From the NCBI GenBank assembly GCA_003427395.1, contig BFEA01000141.1, positions 2,063,417 through 2,083,945 on the forward strand: a DNA stretch of 20,529 bases, in the 5' to 3' direction. Below are positions 1-8,822 of this stretch, piece after piece (within the stretch, counting starts at the first letter, position 1; the number at the start of each line of letters is the position of its first letter). The notes under the pieces were generated by a model, which had not been told where the DNA came from, made no database searches, and saw only the letters and a list, made by a program, of their open reading frames with translations. Made by a program: the position numbers and the translations under genes. Source of the stretch: Chara braunii. Taxonomy: Eukaryota > Streptophyta > Charophyceae > Charales > Characeae.

Positions 1-293
1 GGTATTCTAGCATTCTGCTGGCTATCTTGTACTACGTGAAGGAGGTCAGTCCCGGCCAGGTCAGGACTTGTATCTAAGTCTTCCACTGCGCTATAAAGCA
101 CCATTCGTGTATGTATCGGAATGCACACTGCTGGTTGAGATTCTACTTGCACTGCATTGTCCATTCAGTCCTTTTTATCACATTGCGGATCCTCGGTTAT
201 ATACGTACATAGCCAAACTGGGCATGTAACACCCACCTTCACTTAGGGCGGGCACGACACTTTCAGACATTGTCGAGGGACTAAATCCTCGCA
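1..293 (-). mobile_element. LTR-like terminus, truncated by the window edge
   Basis: Read on the minus strand, this begins at 293 with TGCGAGGATTTAGTCCCTC and then carries GCCCGCCCTAAGTGAAGG-TGGG (232-252). Both blocks, in the same order, open the two solo LTRs at 5436 and 7768. The rest has drifted or belongs to another subfamily, since I see only scattered matches further in. The element would run leftward off the window, so I cannot tell a solo LTR from one end of a complete retrotransposon. The host side reads AAAGGTAAG just before the TG. Confidence 0.4.
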
Positions 294-335
294 CTTACCT
301 TTCGTAGATGTAATCTTGCAGTCTCTTCTTTGGCC

Positions 336-447
336 AGATTCTGCTCTCCCTTCCTTGCTGTGTCTGTGTCCCTGTCTCTCTCCCTCTGTCTGTCTATCTG
401 TTTCTCTCTCCCTCAGTGTCTGTCTTCCTCTCTCTCTTGTCTGTTGT
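336..447. repeat. Pyrimidine-rich low-complexity tract
   Basis: This is almost purely C and T on the plus strand, with runs of TCTCTC, CTGTCTGTC and CCCTCTG. The open frame across it (68 codons) is a by-product of this composition and encodes only Leu, Ser, Pro, Cys and Val. Nothing else is recognisable between 294 and 1039 apart from the short repeat that follows. Confidence 0.7.
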
Positions 448-548
448 CGTAATCGTGCCCATGGAGTTCCCGTTCATCTTCCCTCTTTTATCTGCTGTTG
501 TAATCATATCCTGCTGTTGTAATCATATCCATGGAGTGCTTCCGCATC
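441..548 (+). repeat. Short tandem duplication (19 bp x2) with an older diverged copy
   Basis: The 19-mer CTGCTGTTGTAATCATATC occurs twice back to back (492-510 and 511-529). A longer diverged copy, CTGTTGTCGTAATCGTGCCCATGGAG..., lies at 441-478 and corresponds to 513-548. The final copy leads into a 37-codon open frame starting at 531 (MECFRIWDEDWVHD...) that I do not recognise. The region 549-1039 holds no other feature I can support. Confidence 0.65.
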
Positions 549-1039
549 TGGGATGAGGATTGGGTGCATGATCCTGTTGTCAGATGGATGTATCTGCTAC
601 CTGCATCGATAAGAGAGTGCGTGAACAGCCAGCTCAGGTTTTGAAATACCAAAATTAGGCAAGTCAGAATGCACCAGGATGTGCAGATGCTGACATTCAT
701 AATCTGCACCTGGACGTGAAGATGACCAGCTGCCTCTTGTTCTCTCTGTCCTTTGGATGACCTCCATATCTCTTACTTGTTTGCGGAATGCCTATGGCAT
801 CTTTGGATGGCCTTCTGCGTTAGATTTTGCCAGAGTGTGCCAGATTGCTCGCCAATCACTTAGCGGTAGTCTGTTATGCAACATGTCACCGATCTTCTCC
901 AGAGTCGAAGAGGCAGAAGTTTGAGAAAGCCTATGGGTAGCAGGATGCATAAATGATGATGTGAAAAAAACATGAATTCTGGAATTAAAAGTTGTTGCTG
1001 CTCTGCTTAGCTCATTTGTGTACGGTTTCTGTAGAAGTA

Positions 1040-1048
1040 CAGAGAGGT

Positions 1049-1054
<6 letters not shown>
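1040..1054. repeat. LINE target-site duplication, left copy
   Basis: CAGAGAGGTCCTTTT borders the 3' (poly(A)) end of the minus-strand LINE. The identical 15-mer is found at 4734-4748, immediately outside the 5' end. The TTTT part overlaps the poly(T) run, as expected where an oligo-T stretch at the nick primes target-primed reverse transcription. Confidence 0.9.

Positions 1055-1094
<40 letters not shown>
1051..1094 (-). other. Poly(A) tail of the LINE (T44 on plus strand)
   Basis: Forty-four consecutive T on the plus strand mark the 3' end of the LINE transcript. The run abuts the left target-site duplication. The poly-phenylalanine open frame across it is not a gene. Confidence 0.92.
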
Positions 1095-1102
<8 letters not shown>

Positions 1103-1460
1103 CAGGCCCTTATGGACCTGGTTCCATTTCCATTCTGGGGAGCTTCAGTCCGGTTCCTATTCCACCGGCAAGTCAAAATAACAGGATACATCATAAGTAC
1201 TCACCCACGCTTCCTTCCGTCCGACCGAAGGACCCCTGACCAGCATTGATTGCTCCAACATTGTGGAGGATTGACTGTCAGCTTGCCCTGCTTCATCCTT
1301 TCCTCTCAGGTCTACTGCAAAAACCTGTCGTATAAAACATGACCTAGCGAGAAAGGTTCTAGAAGCTGCCAAAGCTGCCAATTTTGTCTAAACTGTAAAT
1401 CCCCCATGTGAGTCACATGAAAACTCTGCTATTCTGAACCCTGTTGCCCAAATTCTGTCC

Positions 1461-1481
1461 AAACCCTAAACCCTAAACCCT
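1461..1481. repeat. Plant-type telomere motif, AAACCCT x3, in the LINE 3' UTR
   Basis: Three perfect AAACCCT units lie in the 3' untranslated part of the LINE, reading TTTAGGG on the element's sense strand. A degenerate echo, CTTAAACCTTAAACCCC, lies at about 1550-1566. The flanking 1095-1555 stretch is otherwise the non-coding tail of the element. Confidence 0.8.
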
Positions 1482-1555
1482 CAACTATAGTTTTTGGTAT
1501 CTGGAACACCTGTCTTCTCCCCTCTGTCTCCGAATTTTGCCTCTCTCCTTAAACC

Positions 1556-2639
1556 TTAAACCCCTTCTATTGATTGCCTTTCAACCCCCCTTCTCCATTT
1601 AAATACAAGGTTAGCTCCTTGCATGGTTGCAACCGCTCCTTGCTCCAGGACCTTGGTATTGAATTTCTTCCTAATTTCCTCCTCCTGCTCCGGATTTTGC
1701 TGAATTTGGGCCCTGACCCTCTTCCGTTGTGCATGTAAGTCTGTTTCAAGTAATGTCAAGAATATCTCCCTTGCCTCCTGTATGTGCATTGTACTTCCGT
1801 CAATAGTAATTTGACATCTCCTCTTCCAAATAGTCCACAGGCTATATTGACGTATCAACTGGAACATAAGCTTCTCGAACGACTGCCAGTGCCTCGGGAT
1901 TCGGCTCCCCAACAAAAGGGAAATTTTAGTACCTAGCACCTTCGGCCTCATCCCAAATGATGACTGCTCCCGTACATTCCACCAGACAATGCTGCATTGA
2001 TTCTAACACGCCGCCCTGACACACTCTGCACACCGCGTTCGCTGGGTCTCTCCTTGTCCGACTCCTTTTCTCATTTAACCATTCATTTACCGGCAGAGCC
2101 ACATGGGCTATTAGCCACTGCATGCTTCTGACTTTTCCCAAGTGGATCGCATTAATCGCAGACCAAGGAAACTTAGACAGTTGTCCCGGTGGAATCCCCA
2201 CCCTCTGTTCCCACCTCTTCAATAGTTGAGGCGTGAGAGAAAAGGATCTTCTTCTCAACCTATATCCGGTTCGAGTGGTGTAATGCAGAATATTCATTCT
2301 CCTTTCTGTTACCGCATTGCCACTTCTAATCTTCCATGCCCATTCCCCAGGGTCAACTTCTAAATCTTCCACCGGAGTAGTTGGACAGAAAACTGTGAAT
2401 TCGTCTGACTCAACTACTCTTACCTTACGCAATTGACTTTTGAGAATGGTTATAGGCGCTTTGGAATTCTTCTCAAGTAAAGAGGTGGTGCTCCCTTGAT
2501 GCGTGATGGTATATTTGTCTGCCTGAAGCCGTTCCGGCCTTGCAGGCTCCTGATCCCATATCCTAAAGACTTCTCCTGGAGCATTGTGATCTTCCCATGT
2601 GGCCCAGTCCCCTAGCCCCCACTGTGATCCCTTTCTCAA
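1556..2639 (-). pseudogene. LINE ORF2 C-terminal part: zinc-binding (zf-RVT) domain and tail
   Basis: Two overlapping frames make up this part. The first (2639 to 1926) contains a block around LTPQLLKRWEQRVG and KFPWSAINAIHLGKVRSMQW. It then has a Cys/His cluster CRVCQGG...SMQHCLVEC, a CxxC-(x)-HCxxxC pattern typical of the zf-RVT domain of plant LINEs and thought to bind nucleic acid. The frame stops at 1926, where the sense should continue into the second frame (1951 to 1556), carrying QYSLWTIWKRRCQITIDG and a charged, coiled-coil-like tail (QNPEQEEEIRKKFN). The break at about 1930-1950 is a frameshift, because the second frame starts exactly where the post-zinc-finger region of such proteins continues. 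It is not expressible as one protein. Confidence 0.85.
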
Positions 2640-2856
2640 AAGATCCCCCCACCTTTGTGGAATGGCTCTTAGGACTATTTCTAAATTTTCCGACAGCCTG
2701 TGACAGCCCCTTAGTTGCCCCCTTAGCTCTTTAGCTGTTTTCCACCTATTTTCAGAGTTTTCCCACAGGTGTTTAACCTGTCAGACCCCATGCTCTAGCC
2801 ACTTACCCCATTTTGTGTCTTTAATTAAGAGGGTCAGTGGTTTCCCCTGCGCATCC

Positions 2857-3467
2857 CTAATACTTGAGTTGCAAAATAATGACTGTCTCAAAAACTTCTT
2901 CTCTTGTGTAAGGCTCACTGACCTTTGTCGGGAAGATTTCCTTCCAGAGTTTCATTAGTTGACCCCAATATGATGTCTTCCTTACTACCTCCTCATTACC
3001 ACCCCTGTCATTAACTTCCCTAACCCCTTTCACCCATGTACTACACATTACCCAGAACTGGCCCGACATATTCGGTGGGGTCCATACTTAGCCAATTTCC
3101 TAATCTGATAGAGCGCTAGGGACGTCCAAGGCAAATTATGCTGGGCGATCAATTTAATTACCCACTTGGTCTGGAGTGCTTTAAGTTGGTGATCTGGGTC
3201 TAAAATCCCTAGTCCTCCCTGCTGCTTCGATCTGGTAACATGCTTCCACGCCACCTTGGAAATGAAATGTACAGTCATTTCATTAGATGTCCATAAGTAG
3301 GCCGCTGCCCTTCTTCTCAGCAATGTTAACGTAGTATTTGGCGGGGTGCAAATTGACCCTGCATACCAGATCATAGAAAAGATAGATGCATTTAATATGA
3401 GTGCCCTCCCGAATATAGAAGTGTAGACATTCGACCAAGCCCCCAGCTTACCCAGAATCTTGGACAT
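2857..3467 (-). pseudogene. LINE ORF2 middle part: RT thumb / connector region
   Basis: The frame at 3467 to 3048 reads KILGKLGAWSNVYTSIFGRA, SIFSMIWYAG, RRRAAAYLW and KVAWKHVTRSKQQGGLG. This is the conserved stretch after the catalytic core of plant LINE reverse transcriptases (the W..R.LS..GR and GGLG blocks). A second frame (3069 to 2857, with SGQFWVMCSTW and SYWGQLMKLWKEIF) continues the same domain after another frameshift near 3060. Upstream, the join to the RT core (about 3470-3510) is also shifted: the correct sense, K-Q-A-A-D-L before MSKILGK, lies in a different frame from LGVKIT just before it. The stretch 2640-2856 links to the zinc-binding part but has no long open frame. Confidence 0.82.
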
Positions 3468-3508
3468 TAGATCTGCTGCCTGCTTCTGTAATCTTCACAC
3501 CTAGATCT

Positions 3509-4730
3509 CTAATCGGGGCCTGTGGAGACGTTCATTGTAGACCTTCCGGGCATTCCACCGGGAGTTGCCCTTCTTGCCCTTGCTCTACCAACCACCAACC
3601 CTCCGTTTTCTGCCAGTTTATTTTCATTTCTGACGCCAATTGAAAAGCCTCCATTGCCCTTGTTAGTGCTTGTTAGTGCTTGAAATGATGAGTCCGATGC
3701 CCTAATGAGCACTGTTAGATCATCAGCAAACAAAAGGGTTGTGGAAAGCTGAACTGAGTGTCCCTGTTGATCCGGTTCCGCCACTAGCCTTTGAATTGAA
3801 GGATCCTTTCGCAAGAAGGAAGCAACGGCCTCCATTATGAACAAGAAGATCGGCGCTGCTAACGGGTCACCTTGCCTAACTGATCTCAACATTCTATAGG
3901 TTGCTGACAAATGACCATTAACTTGTACTTGGCCCTGCGCATTGTTATATAAAACCCTTATCCATTTCCTAAAATTCGGACCTACGCCCATCTTTTCCAT
4001 GCATTGCTGCAGAAAGGGCCAGCTGACCTGGTCATAAGCCTTCTCAAAGTCAAAGAACAGTATTGCAACATTCATACGTTTATCTCTTATATACCTCACT
4101 GTCTCAGTCAAGAGTCGTGACATTGTCTAAGATGAACCTTCCCGGTATAAATCCTGTCTGGTCCAAATGAAAACAACTCGCTGTGAGAGGAGTGAGTTTG
4201 TTTACTAATGCTTTGGCTACTATCTTATGCGTGACTGTTAGCAACGTACGTGGCCTATAATTTTGAATGTCTGAAGGGATCCCTTTCTTGTATAATAGCG
4301 TCACTACTCCTGTTGCCGGATCTTGTCCTAATCCTTTGTCCTGCCATGCTTGTTCCAGATAGGCTAGGTATTCTTCTCCTAGGATTGGCCAAAACTCCAA
4401 CCAGAATTCCCTGGTTAAACCATCCTTTCCCGGGGTCTTGTTTGGAGCCATAGACTTCAAGGCCTCCCATAACTCCTCCTGCGTCAAAGGTGCATCCAGA
4501 CTTACTGCTTGTTGCTGGGAGATCGTAGGTTGCAGATATCTCAAAAACTTCGATCGTGCCTCTTTGACCTGATGCTCTGGGTGGTCAGCCTCCCTTGATG
4601 CATAAAGATTACTGTAAAAGTTATGGGCTACTTGGACCATCTCTTCTTTGTCCGATGTAAGACCTAAGGGACCCTCCAGTTGATATATCTCAGCGTTTCT
4701 TCCCCTAGACTGAAAGAAGAAGTTCGTCAT
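3509..4730 (-). pseudogene. LINE ORF2 reverse transcriptase core, frameshifted
   Basis: The first frame (4730 to 4104) has NKTPGKDGLTREFW, VVTLLYKKG, NYRPRTLLTVTHKIVAKAL and DQTGFIPGRFILDN, which are RT fingers motifs of the L1 type. After a frameshift near 4115, the second frame (4123 to 3509) has motif A, LFFDFEKAYDQVSW, with the first catalytic Asp, then motif B, SVRQGDPLAAPIFLF, and motif C, LLFADDLTVLI, with the FADD catalytic pair. All three catalytic aspartates are kept. The frame goes wrong just after FADD at a 10-bp tandem duplication (3661-3680). Relative to the consensus, motif B has AAP where SP is common and the NYRPI block has R for I. The sequence begins within the linker before the RT, so the endonuclease is missing. 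Confidence 0.92.
3661..3680. repeat. 10-bp tandem duplication breaking the LINE RT frame
   Basis: TGTTAGTGCT is present twice in succession. On the minus strand the extra ten bases shift the reading frame by one right after the FADD block. With only one copy, the downstream frame reads ..KINWQKTEG.., the usual block after motif C in plant LINEs. Confidence 0.85.
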
Positions 4731-4733
4731 TCT

Positions 4734-4748
4734 CAGAGAGGTCCTTTT
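4734..4748. repeat. LINE target-site duplication, right copy
   Basis: CAGAGAGGTCCTTTT is identical to 1040-1054 and marks the 5' junction of the LINE. It also shows that 1-1040 and 4749 onward were contiguous before the LINE inserted, immediately upstream of the plus-strand RT fossil. Confidence 0.9.
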
Positions 4749-4792
4749 CTTTTTGACCTTGTTTTGTGTTTTGTTCCTGTTTTTGGCCCTCC

Positions 4793-5435
4793 TCTTTTGA
4801 TTGCAATTGTGGCAACAGTGATGTGTTGTTTCCCCGTGTGGAGGGACATGTGGCTTTTAGACTGAACCCCGTTGACTTCTTTCCCAGTCACATGAAAAAT
4901 TCGAAGAATGTTCTGAAACCTACTGCTGGCAACCCTGTGTCTGGTCTCAGTCGCCAGATTATTAAGGCATTTAACTCTTGTGGGTTTCTTCCGTTGGTTA
5001 ACGCCAAGGAAGTGGGTGATCTGTCCTGCTGTATCAATTCTGTTTCGTCGGATTGGGTTAGTCTTTCTGATGAGGTGCGGTTCCATCACAGTCGAATTGG
5101 TGATCTGGTCTGCTCCCCTGTTGACCACAATCTTGGCGATACCTTTGTTTGTTGTCAGCTTCTGTATGGTAGTGGGATGAAGAAATTGTTTCTGGAAAAT
5201 CCGTCGTTTAAGAAGAGATTACTGGAAGTGAGAAGTTGTTGGTTGAGCATTGTAGCACCGAGTATCATGAGCGGTCTTTCCACAAGATTGGTAGTTGGAA
5301 CAAGGATGGCTCACTTGGTCAAGCGTACTGTCTGCACAAACACAAGGACATCTCTCGATGGCGTCCTATTTGCCCGTCGTATCCTGAGGGTGGTGCGCTG
5401 GCCAGCCAGAGGATTTCCCGCGCAGTTAACCTGTT
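4793..5435 (+). pseudogene. Penelope-like reverse transcriptase fossil, part 1 (N-terminus and fingers)
   Basis: In frame from about 4793, the sequence reads CNCGNSDVLFPRVEGHVAFRLN, then VDHNLGDTFVCCQLLYGSGM at about 5120-5175. The latter resembles the KADKGG..V....Y block that precedes the RT in Penelope-like elements. Near 5225-5245 the sense moves to another frame: LGQAYCLHKHKDISRWRPIC (5314 onward) is an RT fingers motif (K...RPI), followed by LASQRISRAVNLF. At 5436 an LTR interrupts it. The protein is unrelated to the LINE RT next door. The family assignment rests on motif pattern only; telomerase-like or other divergent algal RTs are the alternatives. No intact start is visible, since a stop lies in this frame at 4754. 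Confidence 0.65.
5432..5435. repeat. Target-site duplication of solo LTR A (left, TGTT)
   Basis: TGTT precedes the LTR's opening TGTGAGGA and recurs at 6521-6524 directly after its closing CCTTGCA. Confidence 0.75.
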
Positions 5436-6520
5436 TGTGAGGAATGAGCCCTCAAGGGGCCCTATCAGACATTGCATGTTCTGGGCTAAGGCCCCAGCAA
5501 GCCAAGTGCCCACCCTAAGTGAAGGCGAGCCTGAATATTTGTCACATGCCAAAATTCGACATTTCCATATGTGGGTATTCAGGCTCTTGCAGCGCATCAG
5601 TTAGTTGAGTGAACGTGCGAGCCTCACTAAGCTACGTCGTACAGTTGGCCCAGGCCAAAGTTGCGCCTGGGCACACACACACAAAGCAGGGCCGATACAT
5701 TGAGAAGCAGGCCGCCGGGCTTAGGAAAAGCAGTACTGCCGACGCATCTACCGAGGGGCCCTGCGCAAATACAGCAAACAGCCAGGCCGTGCCCAATTGA
5801 AAAGGGCCCAGGCCCTCAACTGTAAGTCTGGGGCCTGGGCACAGGGTCTGAGGCCCAACCAGAAGCTACTGGAAGCTTCCAGCCAGGCCAGACGCAGCAC
5901 CAAGCAGGCTGCCACTTCCATAAAGGAAGCAAGGCAGCCCAGGCCAGGCAGACTGGCCAGCGCTGGGAATGCGGAAGTGCTGCTGCGCTTCTGCTTGATG
6001 CGGCGCTAATGCCAGGGGCACTGACCGAGCGCTAGGTGGTGAGTGGGGCGCTGCAGGGCAGCGGGGCGCAGGCGGCCATAGCCGGGCTGCTGGGCGCCAA
6101 GGGGGTACAGCGGATGATCGGGTGGTCTTCAGGGAGTGCGGCACTGTGTGGGGTAATCAATGTCTGACTGAGGGTGATGACATACGTACCTGGTACATGA
6201 AGAGAGGTCGGCGATGGTGTTGACAGTCATGTACATTGGTCTTCGAGAGTCGAAGTGATCCTGTTGCGTGAACGAGTTGTAGGTAGGCTAGTCAGGTAGA
6301 GTAGGCTGGGTGCCGAGCGCCAGACAGCAGAGAGCGACTTTGGATACTGTGTTGGTGTGGCCTACGGGCTTGGACATGGGCTCATTACTTCATTGTATTG
6401 CTCTATATGGATGGTTTTCTCGGTGCATTTGTACTCTCTGCTTGGTACACGACTACTGGTTCAGCTGTGTGATTTCGCAACTTGGTTTTATGTATATCGC
6501 TCACACTCATATTCCTTGCA
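5436..6520 (+). mobile_element. Solo LTR A (1085 bp), inserted in the Penelope-like RT
   Basis: It begins TGTGAGGAATGAGCCCTC and ends CATATTCCTTGCA, with TG...CA termini and a 4-bp duplication (TGTT, 5432-5435 and 6521-6524). It is a diverged copy of the LTR at 7768-8822. Shared blocks in order include GTTCTGGGCTAAGGCCCC, CCCTAAGTGAAGGCG, GCGGCCATAGCCGGG, ACGTACCTGGT, GAGGTCGGC(G/A)ATGGTGTTGAC and GTGTGATTT(C/T)GCA. LTR plus one duplication is 1089 bp, a multiple of three, and its removal rejoins the RT frame (...AVNLF / LWKLPSSSHFNL...). No internal retrotransposon genes accompany it, so it is a solo LTR left by recombination. The open frames inside it are not genes. Confidence 0.85.
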
Positions 6521-6700
6521 TGTTCTTATGGAAATTGCCATCATCTTCACACTTCAATTTGCGTTGTACGTTAGATCTTGTCCCTGGCATTCGGATGATG
6601 AATAGGTCGTTGGGTAAGAATGATGATGTCATCGGGGGCTCTTTTGAGGTGAAAGAAATGTTCTCCAACTTACCGCTTGAGTCTATTGCAATGACTTGCT
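6521..6700 (+). pseudogene. Penelope-like reverse transcriptase fossil, part 2 (motif A region)
   Basis: Directly after LTR A the RT resumes in the same frame as part 1: LWKLPSSSHFNLRCTLDL, IRMMNRSLGKNDDVIGG, then SFEVKEMFSNLPLESI. The last block corresponds to RT motif A of Penelope-like elements (S-F-D-V-x-x-L/M-F-T/S-N-L/I-P). The catalytic Asp is replaced by Glu (GAG, 6646-6648), which would be expected to cripple the enzyme. The frame ends at stops from 6703. The sequence immediately after, about 6703-6722, still vaguely resembles the following helix and then gives way to a different repeat. Confidence 0.65.
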
Positions 6701-6722
6701 GATTTTGACTGCCGAGATTGAC

Positions 6723-7546
6723 TGCGAGGCTGTACGCTAACCGGTAGGGTTAGATTCGTAATTTTGTTTGGCTGAGGGCTAACCGAGAGACCTGCCTGTA
6801 GGGAAATTCGTGAGGGACATATCTGCAAATCTGGGAAAATATAGGCTCAGTACTAACCTGAATTGCTACAGCTACCCTAACTGCATATAGCAGGCCCGGG
6901 CTACCCCTAGGACAGACAGGCCCTAAGCGGCCTATGCTGATAGACGGTCCTATAGCCTATAGCCGGGTCCGGTAGAGGCCGAGAGGCCGAAACAGTAACG
7001 ATACCGGTCCGTCAGTCAGTCCGGTCTAGGTCTAGGGTAGTCTATAGATAGGTTAGGCCCATCGGTTCAGGACTTTTGGCAGTTCATTTCTCGCGAAGCA
7101 GCGTTGGAGAAGCCAAGCAAGTTGGTGGCGGTGTTTGTCTGCAGGCGGCATCCTGAGACTCCGCCATTGGCAGCAGCCATAGCCGGCCCAGCCTGAGTCT
7201 GCCATAGCTGGGGCATCCTCAGCGCACCTACCCCTGGGGGTATCTGCGTATGGCCGGGTTACATCGAGGCTCTACAGTGTGTGTTCGTGGGTGGTGGCAG
7301 CCATAGCTGCCTGTTCCTTCGTCAGAGTTGTCCAGCGGCACTGAAGACTTCATTGCAGGACCTGTTCTTCATCAGGGTGGTTGGCGCTGGCCTCTGGGAG
7401 GCCATTCTGATGTGGCGCTACTAACTGGCTGTAGGATAGAGAGTGGGGTGTGAGTTCGGAGAGTGGCGAGATACTGGAACAAACTCTGTTACGATAATTG
7501 TTTGAGTTGGTTCATCATCAGTGTGATTTCAATTGTTATCCTCGCA
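6723..7546 (+). mobile_element. Candidate diverged LTR D of the same family (824 bp)
   Basis: It starts TGCGAGG and ends CCTCGCA, exact inverse complements. These also fit the terminal pattern of LTRs A-C (TG(T/C)GAGG ... CCT(T/C)GCA). It carries the family's GCCATAGC(C/T)GG word three times (about 7170, 7198, 7299), a GGCTGTAGGATAGAGAGTGGGGTG block like GTTGTAGGATAGGC..GGGTG in LTR B, and GTGTGATTTC close to the 3' end. No target-site duplication is visible (TGAC on the left, GGTT on the right), so the boundaries are tentative. A stretch at 6890-7060 is packed with short CCTATAGCC/GGTCCGG/CTAGGTCTAG words. Confidence 0.4.
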
Positions 7547-7763
7547 GGTTCTAATTGTGATTGTGTTGTTGGGAGTTGTCAGAGAGAGAGAAACATTGTG
7601 CGTCTTCTCCCCATCTGTGCATAGCTGTATTCTGCTGCCTACTCTGATCTGTGTGCAGTGTGGACTCTGTCTCCTCTCCCCCTTCTCTTATGCATGTATG
7701 GGCATGTATGAGATTGTCTGTGTGTGAGTGGCGGTAAAAATCGTCAGACAACCAAGTTCATAA
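7547..7763. other. Unassigned spacer
   Basis: I recognise no gene. It contains GAGAGAGAGAA and CTCTCCCC tracts and short TGCATGTATGGGCATGTATGAG direct repeats. Its last bases (CAGACAACCAAGTTCATAACACT) formed the left side of the insertion site of LTR B and may hold a badly decayed trace of the RT. Confidence 0.4.
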
Positions 7764-7767
7764 CACT

Positions 7768-8822
7768 TGTGAGGATTAAGCCCTCAAGTCAGGGCCTTGC
7801 CATGATGTACATGTTCTGGGCTAAGGCCCCCAGCAAGCCTAGTGCCCGCCCTAAGTGAAGGCGGGCCTGCAAATCAACAAGAGCCTCTATGTCAACATTT
7901 CACGAAGTGGGGGTCTATACAGTTGCAGCACGCCAGTTGGTTGGAGTGCACCAAGTCTCGGGTTTCAGCAAATGCTGAAAAGCCCAGGGCCTCTGAGTTG
8001 GTTAGGCCCTGGGCATCTGAACGTGAGGCCGACAATGCATGCTGGGAAGAAAGGCCGAAAATGCCAAAGGGGAAATCGGCCCACTGTCTGAATCTGGCCG
8101 CAGGCCTTGATGAAGGAGGCGCAACTGCCTTACCCCGGGGCCCAACTGTATCGAGTTGGTTTCAGCCTCTGGGCCCCGGTCACAGGCTGAAGGGAGGCCG
8201 CCCACACACTGCACTGGCATATAGGCAAGCAGGTCGAGGCAGAGGGGGATCTTGACCAATGCTGGCTTATGCGGGCATGCTGCGCAGATGCAGGGTGCTG
8301 CGCTAATACAGAGCAGCGCTGCGCTAAGAAGAAGCAGGGCAGCGCTAGGCGGTAGGGCGCTGCCTGCTTGCAGGGCACTGGCGGCCATAGCCGGGCCACA
8401 AGAGGGTGCAGGGGAGGTAAGGGCGAAGGTGGTACTTCGGAGGTGAAGGGCGCTGTGTGGGTAACAAGGGAGAGTGTGGGGAAGATGACACGTACCTGGT
8501 GATGGTGGAGGTCGGCAATGGTGTTGACATCATCACTCGCTGGTAGTCAAGTTGTCTGGTTGCTGTTCATTGCTGTAGTTGTAGGATAGGCTGTAGAGTA
8601 GATAGGGTGCCTGGCGCCATTCACAAGAGAGAGCTACATTTGGGTTATGCTGTTGGTGTTGCCCTGGTGGGCATGGACATTGACTCACGATTCTTCTGTA
8701 TCATTCTCAATGGGATGGTTACTCGGTTCCATGTGCTATCTGCTTTGGCTTTGAATACTTGGACTTCAGTGTGATTTTGCATTCTGGATTTCTGTGCTTC
8801 GTCCATACTCATGTTCCTTGCA
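7768..8822 (+). mobile_element. Solo LTR B (1055 bp), inserted in the Penelope-like RT
   Basis: It begins TGTGAGGATTAAGCCCTC and ends CATGTTCCTTGCA, flanked by CACT at 7764-7767 and 8823-8826. It is the second copy of the LTR A family. The block GCCCGCC-CTAAGTGAA-GGCGGGC near its start (about 7846) is a perfect 7-bp hairpin that has lost pairing in LTR A. LTR A and LTR B are not the two ends of one element: each has its own duplication, and the outer flanks (TGTT and CACT) differ. Beyond 8826 RT sequence begins immediately. Open frames within it are composition-driven. Confidence 0.85.

Larger units (their letters stand above)
1051..4733 (-). mobile_element. 5'-truncated non-LTR retrotransposon (LINE)
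   Basis: The element is delimited by a perfect 15-bp duplication (1040-1054 and 4734-4748) and ends in a 44-base poly(A) tail (poly(T) on the plus strand, 1051-1094). From 5' to 3' on the minus strand it holds a reverse transcriptase domain, a post-RT connector, a C-terminal zinc-binding domain, a short C-terminal tail and about 460 bases of 3' untranslated sequence. ORF1 and the apurinic endonuclease domain that normally precedes the RT are absent, so the copy was truncated at its 5' end on insertion. The perfect duplication and unbroken A tail suggest a fairly young insertion, yet the coding sequence carries several frameshifts. The domain order fits plant L1-like LINEs. Confidence 0.93.

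Noticed and set aside
316-522. 68-codon frame rich in Leu/Ser/Cys
   Set aside because: Produced by the pyrimidine-rich tract.
1018-1239. 73-codon plus-strand frame with a long phenylalanine run
   Set aside because: It is the poly(T) complement of the LINE tail; no gene.
7842-8255. 137-codon frame in LTR B
   Set aside because: High-GC LTR sequence; no motif and not shared with LTR A.
5436-8822. Complete LTR retrotransposon with LTR A and LTR B as its two ends
   Set aside because: Each LTR has its own 4-bp duplication, the outer flanks do not match, and the sequence between them holds RT motif A of a different element and no gag-pol.
5436-8822. LTRs A and B as spliceosomal introns of the RT (they begin near GTGAGG)
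   Set aside because: Target-site duplications and TG...CA ends explain the boundaries better, and the 3' ends lack AG.
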